DNA of 64,000 nt from Panagrolaimus kolymaensis (taxonomy: Eukaryota; Nematoda; Chromadorea; Rhabditida; Panagrolaimidae). Each line of letters begins with the position of its first letter. The first letter of the stretch is position 1. Made by a program: the position numbers and the translations under genes. The stretch is taken from the NCBI GenBank assembly GCA_028622995.1, contig JAJQJQ010000049.1:620001-684000 (forward strand), read 5' to 3'. Shown here piece after piece: positions 11,703 to 24,400 of the stretch. The notes beneath the pieces are model-generated. The model worked only from the letters and a program-made list of their open reading frames with translations. It did no database searches and was not told the DNA's origin.

Positions 11703-12103
11703 CTGCCAATATTTTGTTTATTTGTCGATATTCTTTTGTTATGTATTGTTTTTTTGTTTTGTTATTTGTCGTTTTTTTATTGATTTGATAAAATATGCCG
11801 ATGTTTATTTAATTGTGTGTAAAGGTGGAGGTGTATTAGGGGCAAAATTTCAAAAAGCGCGCAATATCTAAGAAATACGATATGAGGATACTGTAATGCC
11901 GTAGGCGATAAAATTTCGAGTTTCAAACCCGAATATCAGCATATTTTAAATATGAAAAGTACACCAAAAAAGATATTATTAACCAATGAATTGGTATTAA
12001 TTTCATACCAAAATCAGGTTTTTTTAAGCAATCCTTTTGCTGGTTTATGGCTCGTACTCATTACAAAATGGTCGTGCATTTCGCTCATTTTGGTGTGAAT
12101 TCT

Positions 12104-12123
12104 GTACCCTTTTTTTTTCAGTG
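12104..12123 (-). repeat. Right terminal inverted repeat of the 4.8-kb element
   Basis: GTACCC, nine T residues, then CAGTG; the reverse complement of the left end with one base fewer. Confidence 0.82.
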
Positions 12124-15100
12124 TAAGAGTTTCAAAACGATTCAAAAAAAAAAAATATGCCAAAACTAAAAACCAGCTTATTCAAAATCCAAATCAATAA
12201 TATTATTTTAGTTTATTCTCAAAGATCAAAGTATCTTTGACCTTTTCCAAAAAAATTATCGGTCAGGTCAGTTCCTTCCTTCCTTTTCATCCACCTTCTT
12301 CTTCATCGATAAACACAAAATACGCAACAACGTATTTTATTCAATTCAAAAAAAGAAAAAGAAAACTTGAATTACGAACACCTTTTTTTCTTAAAAAAAA
12401 ATGGCTACATACATATTTTTTCAGCGAAGTTCAACTTTTTTTAAAATTTACTTTACAAAACAAACAACGAACAAGTCTCGCAAAAAAAAAATCACAGCCG
12501 TGTTTAGTTTTTTTATATATTTCTCGTTCACGCCGGGGGTAGTATCTCGCATCTCGATATCCTTTTTTTTAATTTTTTTTCTTCTCTCTTTTTTTCCCGT
12601 TAACTTGTTTTTTTTGATTGTGGAGAGAAGAAAAAAAATAGACGATAGAAAGAATTCTTTTTTTTTTGGGTTGATTTTTTTTACAAAAACAAAAAAAATG
12701 TGAACAACGGGAAGAACGGAAGGGTACGAGTCGAGTATGCATCAGCAACAAATTAGAAAAAAATGAACGGCACAATTTAGTTTTTCTTCTTCTTCGTATT
12801 TATGTCAAAAGTCAAATCAAAAAAAACACAAACAACAACTATTTCCTTTTTGATGTTAATCAAAGTGAATGGAAAAAAGGAAGTAAATTCATTTTTTTGG
12901 TTGAGTTGATAGGTTCTGGTTTGGGTGTGTATTGATCTCCTCTTCCTTTATTTTTCCCAGAAATTTCTTAAGAAATGGTCAAATAGGGGCATAAAACAAT
13001 CTGCAACAAAATAATTGGCGGTGAAAGGAATGCAGAATAAAAAAAGAAAATTGTGTGGTATTTTTTTTGAAATTTTGTTTCAAATCAAAATGTTCAAATA
13101 CGTTATTTATTTTTGGCTTAAAACCATTGTTTGTTTTTTCCAATAATTCTTTTTTTGCTTTAAACAAAAATTCTTAAATGCCAGATTTCAAACAAAAAGG
13201 TTAGTTTAAAATTATAATGGACACGAAAAGTTTAAAGACAACGTCAGATTTTTTTTATTTCAAACAATTAAAACCAATAGCTAATAAAAAAATAAATAAA
13301 TACATAAACCCAAAACTATTAATAAATATCTCCATGAGTTGGTGGAAAAGATAAAAAAAACGTATAAAACCTAACGTCATAAATGTCAGAAATAAATATT
13401 GTTATGTACCTATTTTTGAATGAGTAAGAAAGAGACATGCAAGAAAATTTTTACATACATCATTTTATTGTTTTTGATATATTGAAAAAAGCGTAAAAAA
13501 TAGCTCAAAAAATAAATACAAATAAAACTTCTTTTTAATGCTTTTGTTAGCTCTGAAAAAAAACGCAAGCCAATAACGTGGATGCTCTAAAAAATATTTT
13601 TTACGGTATAGAATGATGCTTAAAATATGTGCATGATGATATTGATATCTATGATTTATAAACATTTACCGATAAACCAAAAAATAAAGAGAAAGGACCT
13701 AGCAACTGCTATCACAGATGATTTTTTTTTGCTTCTGGGAAACATACATATTTTGAAACTGGGAAAAAAGCAAGACACCGTTTTAATTTTTTTTTGTTAT
13801 TGTAAAAAACACAAAAAACCCATAAACATCGTGGTACTCTTCGTAATAAAAAACAAAGTGGAATGGTGTTGTACTCTTTCTTTTTACAATGATCTACCAA
13901 AAAAAACATCGACAGGCGATATATGTGTAATTCACTTTTATTTTATTTTTTCCCTTTGAACCTATGATCAAAGCTTGCAATCACCCAAACAAAAAAAATG
14001 TTTAGCTTTTTTCAAAAAAAAAGTAAAAATAAAAGCGACGCATGACTACCATCAAAAATGCCGCTGTTGCACTTTTGCTTAAAAAGATAGAACGATTAAA
14101 ACATTTACCCAAATCCGAATAAAAAAATAAAATAAAAATAGCGCAATTTTTGTTCAAACCAATGATCAATAAAAAGGTGTAAACTCCAAAAATTTTTGTC
14201 TTCAGTTTTTTTTTGCCAATGAAATGATTTTAAAAATATGTGAATCACGCTTTTAAAAAAATAAGGCACCCAAAAGTTTAAAGAAATAAGTGAAATTATT
14301 TTTTAATTTTACAAAGTTTGTTTCCCTCAATTTTTATTATAATATAAAAAACACTATGGAAAGAGAAAGGAAAGAAAAAATATTCTGGGCCAAAATGTTT
14401 GTAATAGTTTCAGACGACTTCAAGCAACAATAAAAATAAAATAAAAATATGATTCAAAAGAAAAAAGAAAGAAAAAGCATCAAAAACAGCAAAATCATTG
14501 TGAGAGGAGAAGCAGAAAAGAATGCAGCTTCAGACAGAACAAAAAAAAATAACATTTATGAAAAATTATGTATGAGAAAGAAAAAAAATAATAGGAAAGT
14601 GGAAAAATATACAAAAGAAAGGACAATTGCTCTTTTGATAATCATTTTAAAAAAATGCTTCAATTTTGGAGGTGAAAAAATGTTTTTGGGTGTTTAGTAA
14701 AAACATGGAATCTTAAAACAAATTTTTGAATCAAAACTTTAGAAATTGAAAGCTAATCAATAAAAAATTTAAATAATTATTTAAATGTTCGTTTTTAGAT
14801 AAAACTGAAAGCAAAAAGAATATTTATGTGTATCATGCCGAAAAATAATTTCTTTCTTGAGAAGATAGTACTTGATCAAAATTTTAAATAAATTTCATCG
14901 GCCTCCAGCCACACTATGAAATAAAGGTCAAAAAATTGACCTTAAAAAATATAGAAAAGCTTCCAAAAAAATTCGAGATGATGAAAAATTAGATATTAAA
15001 AAGTCAAGTCAAGCAAGCAGGAAGCTGTTAGAATTTTTTTGCAAAAAGAAAAAACAATACTGAAAAAAAGATAGGAAAGCAGGCAAAAAAGTTTTAAAAA

Positions 15101-18100
15101 ATTTAACTGCAACAACAACGAAAAGCAAAATCAACATTTATTTATTTTTCATTCAAAGAAAAAAAATAAATAAATAAAAATAAATAAAAGTTTTTTCTTT
15201 GGCAATACAAAAACAAAACAAAAAAAGTCCAACACTCTAATTAATTTTGAATAAGAAACATGTGTTTTTTAAAAATAAATTTAAATATAGCTTTTTTTAG
15301 TGGACTCTTGTGCTTAATTTAAAAAAAAGATGAGGGGCGTGAAAGGTACGAAGTGCAAAAAAAAAAATTAGTTAGTTAATCATTTTTCTAATAAAAGCAA
15401 GCGGCAACCTTTTTCTCTTTTATTTTTAGATATCATGTTTTTTTTCTTCTTCAGAGAATTAAAAGCTTTGGAGATCATGGAAGTAATATAAAAATTTTTT
15501 TTTTAAAAAGTGGCATTTAAAATAAATAAAATGAGTGACTAGGAATTCTTGCAAAAATGTTTGATATATGTATTTTTTTTGCAGAAAAAAAAGGAAATAG
15601 AGAAAGAATAAAATCTGCACGTAATTTATCAGAATCAGAATGAAGATTATAGTTTTACTTTTTTTTTATCAGCTAAATGAGTAAAAGAAAGTACGAATGT
15701 AGATTAAAAAAAATTGACTTGGAAATAAAGATACTTAACGAAATAAAAAATTTTCGACAAAAAAAAACTGCGGTTTTAGTTACTTTTTGTTTTGTTTCTT
15801 TATAGCATAGCAGATTATCTTCTTATCTTAGTAATAAATAAAAAAAAGAAGAAATAAACAACAAATACATAATTACTCATCATTCTCATCTTTCATAAAC
15901 CAAAAACCTTTATAGTCTTAATTCGTCGGTGGGATTTCAAAAAAGGGATTCTAATAACTGCAAAAAAATGTCAACGAGGAAGAGAAAACAGAAAAAAAAA
16001 ATATGTCTGTAGTTTAGACATTTAATTCAACCATAAAAGAAAAAAATGTGTGTAATAGTCTTTAACGAGAGAGAGCTCAAAAGATTTAATTGGAAAATAA
16101 TAATAATAAAAATTTAACAGGCAAAAAATTTATGAGGGTGAGTTAAAGTAATTTTTGATCAACCAAAAAAACTAAAGTAAAGGTGTGTCTCAAAAAAAGT
16201 TTAGGATAATACTTTTTCGTAGTAAATTTACTGATGAAAAAAATTGCTAAAATTAAATAAAAGCATAGTATTTTTTCAATCAAAGAAGTAAAAAAAATCT
16301 GCCAATATATGTATCAAATGAAAGTTCAAACTGTAAAGAATTTTCCATATTTTCAATTAAAATTTTTTTTGAATAACTAACTTCTTTAGTCCGATTTTTT
16401 TCTTCTTCTCAAGATAGAGTGGTTAAAGTATGGAACACTGCTATAAAAAAACCAACAAGCTTGGGCTACGTACGTGGAATTAGTATGAATAGCATCTACC
16501 TTCTCCAAAAACAACTAAGTGAGCAACAAAAAAGTGAAGAAAAAAATCTATGTGCAAAAACCAACGAAAAAAAAATACACACAAAAAAATTCTTCTAGAA
16601 ATAAAAATAACAACACCGCCACTTTGATAGTATTCTCTCTCCAGCAGCAACCACAAGCAAGCCGTGGTTATTTTTTTGTTACTTTAAAGAAGGAAGGAAA
16701 AAAATTCCACTGATAAAAAAAAGAAAATCAAAAAATCAAAACGCCGGTATAAATTTTCCGCGTATATATTTTTGTTTGATTTGGATTTTTTTTTTGTTGT
16801 TGTACATACAATTTTTAGACACGACTCTACCCTAATAAAAAAAAAAAGAAAGAAAGAAAAAAATGAAAATCAGTTTTTTTTTCTTAATCGATAAGTAAAA
16901 AAAAGAAGGAAAGATTGATAAAAATCTTTGAAAAAGGAAAAAATGAAACAAACACGGGTAATTTTTTTATTTTATTGAAACTTTGTTGAGTATTAACGGG
17001 TATTTATTTTTTTATTTGAGAGGGTTATTCTGTGAGATCAAAGTAGAAAGAAAAAAGAGGTTTTTGAGTTCAATTGGAGAATAAAATTATAATATTATCA
17101 AAAGAAAAAAAGAAAGAAAGCGCGAAGAAAGAATGAGGAAAGATCAAATATATGATAATTATCCAATAAGTAACAATCCATCAAGTTTGAGGCTGAAAAA
17201 AAAATATAAAAAAATTCCGGGTATCGAAGTAATTTGAAAAAGATTGCAGATTTTTTTGCTCTCGAAAAGTAGCAATTAGAATAATTAGAAATCAAACACT
17301 GGTTTTATGATTATTTGAATCCATGCTCGAGAAAAAACAAAAGTTTTAATTCAAAAAAAAAATGAATATTAATTTCTGCTATTTTTATCTCCCAAAAAAA
17401 TATCACCAAAAAAACAAAATGGAAAAATTATGCTAATTTTGTTGCGAGAATCATTAAAATAGCTTTAAATCAGTTTATAAACGTTTAAAACAAAGGACAT
17501 GAAAAAAAAGGAGTGATCTAATTGAACTCAACGAAACAAAAACGCGTGGAAACAAACTCTTAAACAAATATATGTTTGAGAAAGAAAGAAAAAGCATGTG
17601 ACTGAATTAAACGCCTTAATAAATAAAAAAATATATGTGAACATGATGAACTGACTTTCGATCAATAAAACCTACAAAGAATCGGATTCTCAAAATAAAA
17701 ACTTTTAATTTTTTTCACAAATGTTTGAAAATTAATTCAAATGGTGAATCTCGAGCGGAAAATAATTGACAGTATAAAATTTTAATTTTTTTAGTAACGA
17801 CAGGAAAAAATTTTTTGTCCCAAAAAATGCAAAATAAAATTAAAATTTAATCTCATAACTTTAAAAATCATAAAATCTTTTTTTCCGTTAATAAAAACAG
17901 AATTAAAAAAAGTTGTTTGAAAACAAATACTTATTATTTTTGACAAACAATCATTTATATTTATTTTAAATGCTAAAAATAGAAAAATTCTTTCACTCAT
18001 AAAAATAAAAAAAAATTGTTGCTATGTCGCAAAAAAAAGTTTTTTAGTAGAAAAACTGATAAACAAGAAACAAAAAAAAAGCGAACGATTTTATATTTTT

Positions 18101-20774
18101 TGGCAGCAAAAAAAAAGAAGAGAGTGAGCGAAGTGGAGCCACCACAAACATAAAAAATGGAAAGGAAAAGAAACAATTTTTTGAGTAAACTCTTTTTTTT
18201 TATTAACGAAGCCGAAGATAAAGAAAAACAAACAAAAAAGTGTTTTTAAGAAAAAAAGGGTGCAAAAGTTCACTTTTTTATTTCATTCTTTTTCTTTTGT
18301 AGTCAAGGCTTATATTATTCAAAAAACAAAAGAAAGTTTTCTTTTGAAAATAACAAATATTTATCAGTTTTGTCTCGCCACAAAAATATTTTCGTGGCCA
18401 AACTCTGGACAATAAATTTACATGTTTTTTTAAAACAAGCTATGTCTCAAGGATTTTTCTATAATTTTTACCTCTAAACCCATGCGTGATCGAAAATCTT
18501 AAGGTAGCTAGAAAAAAATAAATAATACCAATAAAAGAATGACTATGTATTTTAACCAAAAAGCTGCAAACAAAAAATGTGATACGTGAGATTTAGCATG
18601 AGAAAAATATTTTAAAAAAAGATTCTAATGCCATCAAGCAAAAGAAAGCAACAACAACAAAAAAATAATAATAAATGCCAAAATGAACAGAACACACACT
18701 CATGATAAACAGAGCAAAAAAATAAACCCAACCCATAAATAGAGAAAGAAAAAAATGAGAGCGAATGAGTAATATTGAGAAAGTATTATTGTAAACAAGT
18801 AAAGTAAAGTAATAGATTCAAACCCATTTTACTTCATTCTTTTTTTTAAACTATGGAGCGGCAAAAACACGCAAAAAAAAGAAGACGAAAGAAGAAAGAA
18901 GACAAAAAAATGGATAAAAACACAGAAAAAAGAAAAACAACAATTTTATTTTTTTCTATGCTGGCGGCTGAAAAGGTCGTCGTCGTCGGTTGTCGTCGTC
19001 TACGTTGTTCTGAAACAACAGCTAAAAAGAAAAAAAAAGGAAAGATAGAAAAAAAAAGAAAAAAAATGGGGACACATATGTTTCCCACTAACTTATTCAC
19101 CCTTTCTCTCTCTTCTCTCTATCTATCTATCTCGCGTGGAGTAGTATCTTAACGTGGCGTGTAAAAAAAAGCAAGCAAAACATTCGAACACAAAAAAAGC
19201 GAGAAAAATAACAAAAGAACGATGAACGCATTCGAGACGACGTCTCGCCGCCACTACTTTCAACGTTGGTTTTGAATATGGCTGGCTGGCGGTTGACTAA
19301 AGGCGTCTGAAAAGCTCACGTTGGAAAAACATAAAAAAAATGCAAAGACAAACAACAAACGCAGGCCAGAAAAATAAAAGACCATCGATGTTGGTGTGTG
19401 TGTGTGTGAAGAGTGCGTGTTTAGTGTTAAAATCTGCCACACCAACAAGTAACTCACTCACATAATAAAATAAATAGGGAACGCATTGAGAAAAAAAGAA
19501 TTAACTAACAACTAACCTAAAAAGCAAAGTCGTTCTTTTTTCTTTTTTTCCTCTCTTCGAAGTTGTAGCGTCGTTAGTTAGTTGAAAAATGAGAGAAAGA
19601 AAAAAGCAACAAATTTTTTTTTTAAAAGCGTTGGTAATTATAACTTAATGACTACTTGGTCTAGTTGGTTCATAGCCAAAGTGTCTGGTCATAAGCAATC
19701 ACACGAAATTAGAAAATGGTTATAAGAAGCAAGTATTAGTTACGGAATAAAAAGCAAAAAAGAAATGTCACGGAAAGGTAAAAAATTTATTCGCTTTTTT
19801 TCTTTGCCGCCCAATTATTATATTTCTGTAATATTTATATTTGCCTGTCTGCTTGGTAAATAAAGAAAATTATGATGAGAAGGTGAGAAAATTTTCAAAA
19901 AAGCAAAATTATGTTACTATAGCCTACTTTCATAAATATATAAAACTTATTACGAGGGCTCTCACTCATAAAGAAAACTTCCATTAGCATTTCCATTTTT
20001 GTAAGATGGTTAAAAAAATGTTTGATAAAATCAATCAAAGAAATATTATGAAAATGCCCCAACAAGACCTCTCAAAAAAAAAATTAAAATCACGAGTGTC
20101 TAGTTTCTTCATAAATAAAATAAAAAAATAAAAAATTGCTTAAAGGGCAACATCATCCTAAAAAAATTATAAAAATCAAATATGGTTTATAAACACAGTT
20201 GAACAAATAAAATAATTATTATTGCTTCTTCCATCTGTGTGAAACAACAAAACAAAAAATGGCGTCCTTTATAGACAACGACAAACGACAATAGAATGTC
20301 GTAGGCAGGCTTGATAATTAAAAACCATAGAGTGAAGTGATTTTTGATTTACTTTATTTAGCCTACAGAAAAAAAGTCAAATTGACTGACACAAGGAACC
20401 TTTATTGTTTACTTTGAGTTTAATTTGAAAAAAGGTTAAAAAAGAAAATAAACATTAATTATTAAAACCAAAAATTATTTTAAATTTAAAACATTTGTCC
20501 GGATTCATTAAAAAATAACTTTAAAAATTAATTAAATCTTTATTTTATTTTAAATTAATTAATTAAAACCATATTCTTGCGAGAAGAAGATTCTGTTGGG
20601 TAATTCATAAAATTTCTATTATTTTTTTCTTTACATTTTTTAAATTAATTTCGAATTTTTGAGGTTAAATAAATTTTAATCATTATTTCATGTTTTTCAA
20701 CATTTTGATTTTCCCCGCCATTTTTTTTTTATAAATCTGTTTAGTTTTTTAATTCCCAAAATCTTTTCTCATCT
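12124..20774. other. 8.6-kb gene desert, A/T-rich
   Basis: No spliceable coding sequence was found on either strand. Only simple-sequence tracts stand out: a pyrimidine/TATC tract at about 19101-19132, a (GT)n tract at 19394-19408, and an odd-centred palindrome GAGACGACGTCTC near 19232. Patches of slightly higher G/C (18960-19010, 19230-19300) resemble promoter or 5'-exon sequence but contain nothing I can assign. It may be regulatory DNA or a long intron. Confidence 0.5.
19394..19408. repeat. (GT)n microsatellite
   Basis: Seven consecutive GT dinucleotides. Confidence 0.8.
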
Positions 20775-21425
20775 TTAATTAAAAATTCCTAAACCAACCA
20801 TTGTCGTTGTTGTTGTTTCGATTGAATAATTTGAATTTCCCCAGCATGCCTCAAATCTTCGCCGAGGAAGTCGCTTATCTCCTCCTTGCCGTCGCAGCCT
20901 CCTTCGACGCTTTATCGCCGCTTTTGATAATTCTTTTTCATTCAACACTGATAAATTAGATTCCTCAAAACTTTTCTCAACATTCAATGTGGGAATATTA
21001 ATTTGAGTTTTCTCTGTGAATCCAGTATTTGTTGTTGTTGGAATTGGATCTGATGGAAATGATTCTTGCGTTGACGACGAAAAAAAATTTGTTGTTGTTG
21101 GAGGATAATAAAATGGTTCTAAAGCTAATCGCTGCTGCTGCATGGATTCAATTCCTTGAAAATGCATTTCAAACGATGGTGGAGATAGTTTTTTTGTTGG
21201 TGGTGGATACCATTCAATCGGTGCAGAAATTGATGTTGAAGGTAATGACGGATAATTAAATGGTTGTTGTTGTTGGTGATGGGAAAAAGGAATTAAGGCA
21301 TTTTTATTATTATTCCACCAACATTGATGATCAATATTTGTGGAAGCTGTTGTGATATAGGAATTTGTGGAAGAAGAGCTGTTTAGTTCAGCTGGATATA
21401 GCGGAGGAGGAAATGTGCAATTCAT
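20775..21425 (-). CDS. Low-complexity protein with a basic C-terminus, hypothetical
   Basis: A single minus-strand open frame of 216 codons starting at ATG 21425. A TTTAG acceptor lies about 20 bp upstream of the start codon, a possible trans-splice site. The protein is rich in Asn, Ser, Thr, Pro and Gln (poly-His/Gln block HHQQQQ) and then switches to an Arg-rich stretch (AAIKRRRRLRRQ, later LPRRRFEACW) that would act as a nuclear localisation signal or a DNA/RNA-binding patch. Such composition is common in the long N-terminal exons of transcription factors, so the stop at 20775 may be intronic, with the true last exons lying in the desert to the left. I see no defined domain. Confidence 0.55.
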   Translation of the reverse strand: MNCTFPPPLYPAELNSSSSTNSYITTASTNIDHQCWWNNNKNALIPFSHHQQQQPFNYPSLPSTSISAPIEWYPPPTKKLSPPSFEMHFQGIESMQQQRLALEPFYYPPTTTNFFSSSTQESFPSDPIPTTTNTGFTEKTQINIPTLNVEKSFEESNLSVLNEKELSKAAIKRRRRLRRQGGDKRLPRRRFEACWGNSNYSIETTTTTMVGLGIFN

Positions 21426-24400
21426 TGTTTATAGTGTGAGTCCTAAATTTGATTGGAAATTTTAATAAAGTTTTAAAATAGCAAAGCATAGAGCAAAATT
21501 AAATTGAATAATTAAAAATAAAATCACGATCCAATGATTAAAAAACAAAGAGTTTTATGGATAAATTTGAGAAATCAAAAGCATTTAGAATTTTATTATT
21601 TATTTTTATTTGGATCGAGATAAGATTCTGATTCTCCCAACAGAAATAAAAAAGGGACATGTAAATTTAGTTAAGAAAAAGCAGACGTTATTAATTTTTT
21701 TGTTACTTGAAAGTTTATAAATGTAAACTTCATAAACAATTTTTTTTCAATCCTTAAAAAAGTTAAATTATGTATTTTTCATCAAAAGCTTTTCAAACGC
21801 CTTCATTTAGCGAATATTTGAAATAGCAGCAATCATAAAACTTTATAACTATATAACTTCAACGCAAGATTGTAAATCTGTCAAATTAGTTTAAAAAAAT
21901 GCAATATTACAAGAAATTGTAAAAAAGGGTAAAAAAATAAAAATAAAATGCAACACGACTTTTGCACTCAAAAGTTTAAAAAAAAAAACAATTTTAATTT
22001 CAGGTTTGCTTCCCAAAATAAAAGAACAGACCATTGAAATAAAAAAATAAAGAAATACAAATATTTCAAGAAAAAATGGCAATGGAGGGAGTAAAAAGAA
22101 TTTTTTTTACTTTTCATAAAAAAAAAATTAATGAAGGGCGTCGTCAAAGGTATTGCAACCTGATTTAGAAAATTTTAGCGACTGAACAAAAAATAATTAT
22201 GCCAGACAGACATAGGCTTTTTCAAAAATTCCCTGGAGAGAAAAGAAAAGATTGGCGGACAACAAAATAAAGTATGTTTGTGTTATATTTTTGAGATTTT
22301 AAAAGTACAGAAGAAAAAAAATTATAGCCGAAATAAGCAGCAGCAACAACGGATTTCATTTACCTCAAATATATTATTTTTCAAACATTTTTCAGCGCTG
22401 TTCTCTTGATAATAATACCATAATAATTTTAGCGTTGTTGCTGCTTTAAAAAAAAAGAAGAAGAAAGATTTTCTAAGAATTAATAACTTCAAAAAAAGTA
22501 TTGCAAAAAAAAAATTGATGTCAATGGTACAGAAAAAAAAGGAAAGAGGAATATAGTTTTATAACCAAAAATTATAATAAAATTTTATTTTTTTGCAAAT
22601 TGCAACATTCATTCCTTTTTTTAAATCAAACGCGTAATTTCAAATGTTAAAAATAAAGTTGCTCTAAAATTATGAAATACAAAAATTATGTGCTTTGGAA
22701 GAAGAGTATGCGAAAAAAAATTGTTGCACTGTGTAAAATATTTAAAAAAAAGTTATGTAATTCAAAAATTTACATAGGTATAAATTTCTAAGAAAAAAAA
22801 TGTTCAACTAAAAAAGCAGTGAGGTAAATAATTTTAATTTTTTAAAGCAAAACATTTTTTGGTCTTTGTTCGATAAAATTTAAAGAAAAAAGAAATTGGT
22901 TTTTTTGGCGCCATTATAGCTTCGTCATAAACTCACGCTGAAATAATTATTGATGGATAAAGAAGAATTCCAAAAAGCGATACAATGATATATTCAAAAT
23001 CAAAAAAAAATTTGCCAAAGATAATTCATTCGAAAATCAAGGAATTTTAATTTGTATAAAACACAAAAATCTGATTAATATAACCCAAAATTTCTTCTAA
23101 TATCTTTTTTTTCGTTCTCATTTCTAAATTAAAATTGGCACTCAAAAAAAGGTATTGTATTATTTAATAAAAACACACATACATATTCGAGAAATGCAAA
23201 AAAGGTGTTAAAAAAAATTGCAACATAAGAAACAACCACAAAAAAACACGGAATTTGCCTTTCTTGTTTTTTTAAAACCCACAACTTCGCTACAACCAAA
23301 AACACCAGCATCAAAAACAAATTGCAAATTATGAAAAAGGTAAGTAAAAAAATTAATGAAAGCAAAGTTGCCACCAAAAATTCAGTAAGCTGGGTGCCAA
23401 AATTTCTTTTTTTGCTTTCCTTTACCTTTTTTTTCCTTCTGCGGCTTTTTGTGTTTTTAGTTGGCCGAGCTTCATTTATTAATTAATTAACGCGTTATTT
23501 TTTTTAAAGCTGCTGCAAAAAAAAGTTGTAATAAGAAAAAAAAATATAGTTATGTAGTCAGTTAGTTAGTCGGTGGAGCAGCAGCTGCAGCAAAAAAGAT
23601 TGTAGTATTTCGTGACATAAGAAAACGAAAAATAAAAAATAAAATATGGATGGATAAATAATATTGTAAAAATAGTATGAAATTTTTTTGTTATTTTCTC
23701 TTTTTTTGCATGAGACTTTTCTAAATTGTAAAAAGTATGTAATAACTAAAAAAAAATACCAGAAAAAATAAAGAAGAATAAAATGAATGTTCCAAAATTC
23801 GAAAAAAAAATGAGGCCGAACCAAAATCAAACTTTTAAATTTTTTTTTATGAAGCATTCATTTCATAAACTTAAGGCTTCAAAATATTTAAAAAAAACAC
23901 TCGAGTAACAAATTGTGAGCAACTTTTTTATTATTTTTATTAAAGGTTTTCATTTTATTTTATGGCATGGGTTGTTGTTGTAATAAGCACTTTTTAACAA
24001 ATTCAAAAAACCATGCTTAATTACGACTTTTGACATAAAAATTAAATTTCATATTGCGTTTAAATTCTTTTTTTCTTCAAAAAGCGACGGTTGTTGCTTA
24101 TTTGTTAACTAAAAATCACATTTCTCATTTTTTGCTTTTTTGCTTCCTTTGAGAATTCAAACGACGGCAAAACAGCAACTTCGCCGACGACGACGACAAA
24201 GGATTGTTCGTAGTTATTTTTGTATTTGTTGTTTGTTTGCACCAAAAGCAAAAAAAAAATAATAATAATAAAAACTTGAAGAAAAAAAGTACAAAAACAA
24301 AGAATAAAAAAAAACTTTCTGTGCAAAAAACTTTTTTTGTAAAAAAAAATGTTGGAGATTCATTAACTTTTGGTTTTTTGCAGCAAAAAATATTTTGTAA

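Larger units (their letters stand above)
7316..12123. mobile_element. 4.8-kb TIR element with two divergent genes, unclassified
   Basis: The left end (7316) reads CACTGAAAAAAAAAGGAGTA. The right end (12123), read inward, gives CACTGAAAAAAAAAGGGTAC, the same apart from one indel. TA dinucleotides sit outside both ends (7314-7315 and 12124-12125), consistent with a TA duplication. A second shared block lies inside: TTTTTTGGTGTACTTT at about 7417 and its reverse complement at about 11955-11971. Between them are a minus-strand gene (7658-8842), a tandem repeat and a plus-strand gene (9394-11702). Neither product matches a transposase I know. The element could be mobilised in trans or encode an unfamiliar recombinase. 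CMC (CACTA/Mirage/Chapaev) and Tc1/mariner-like relatives are possible from the ends alone. Confidence 0.75.

Noticed and set aside
12237..12775. Several 70-100 codon ORFs rich in Lys and Phe
   Set aside because: Chance reading of poly-A/poly-T; no splice context, no domain, frames overlap on both strands.
22141..22300. Patch of non-repetitive sequence in the desert as a possible exon
   Set aside because: Frames are short and broken with no matching splice pair.
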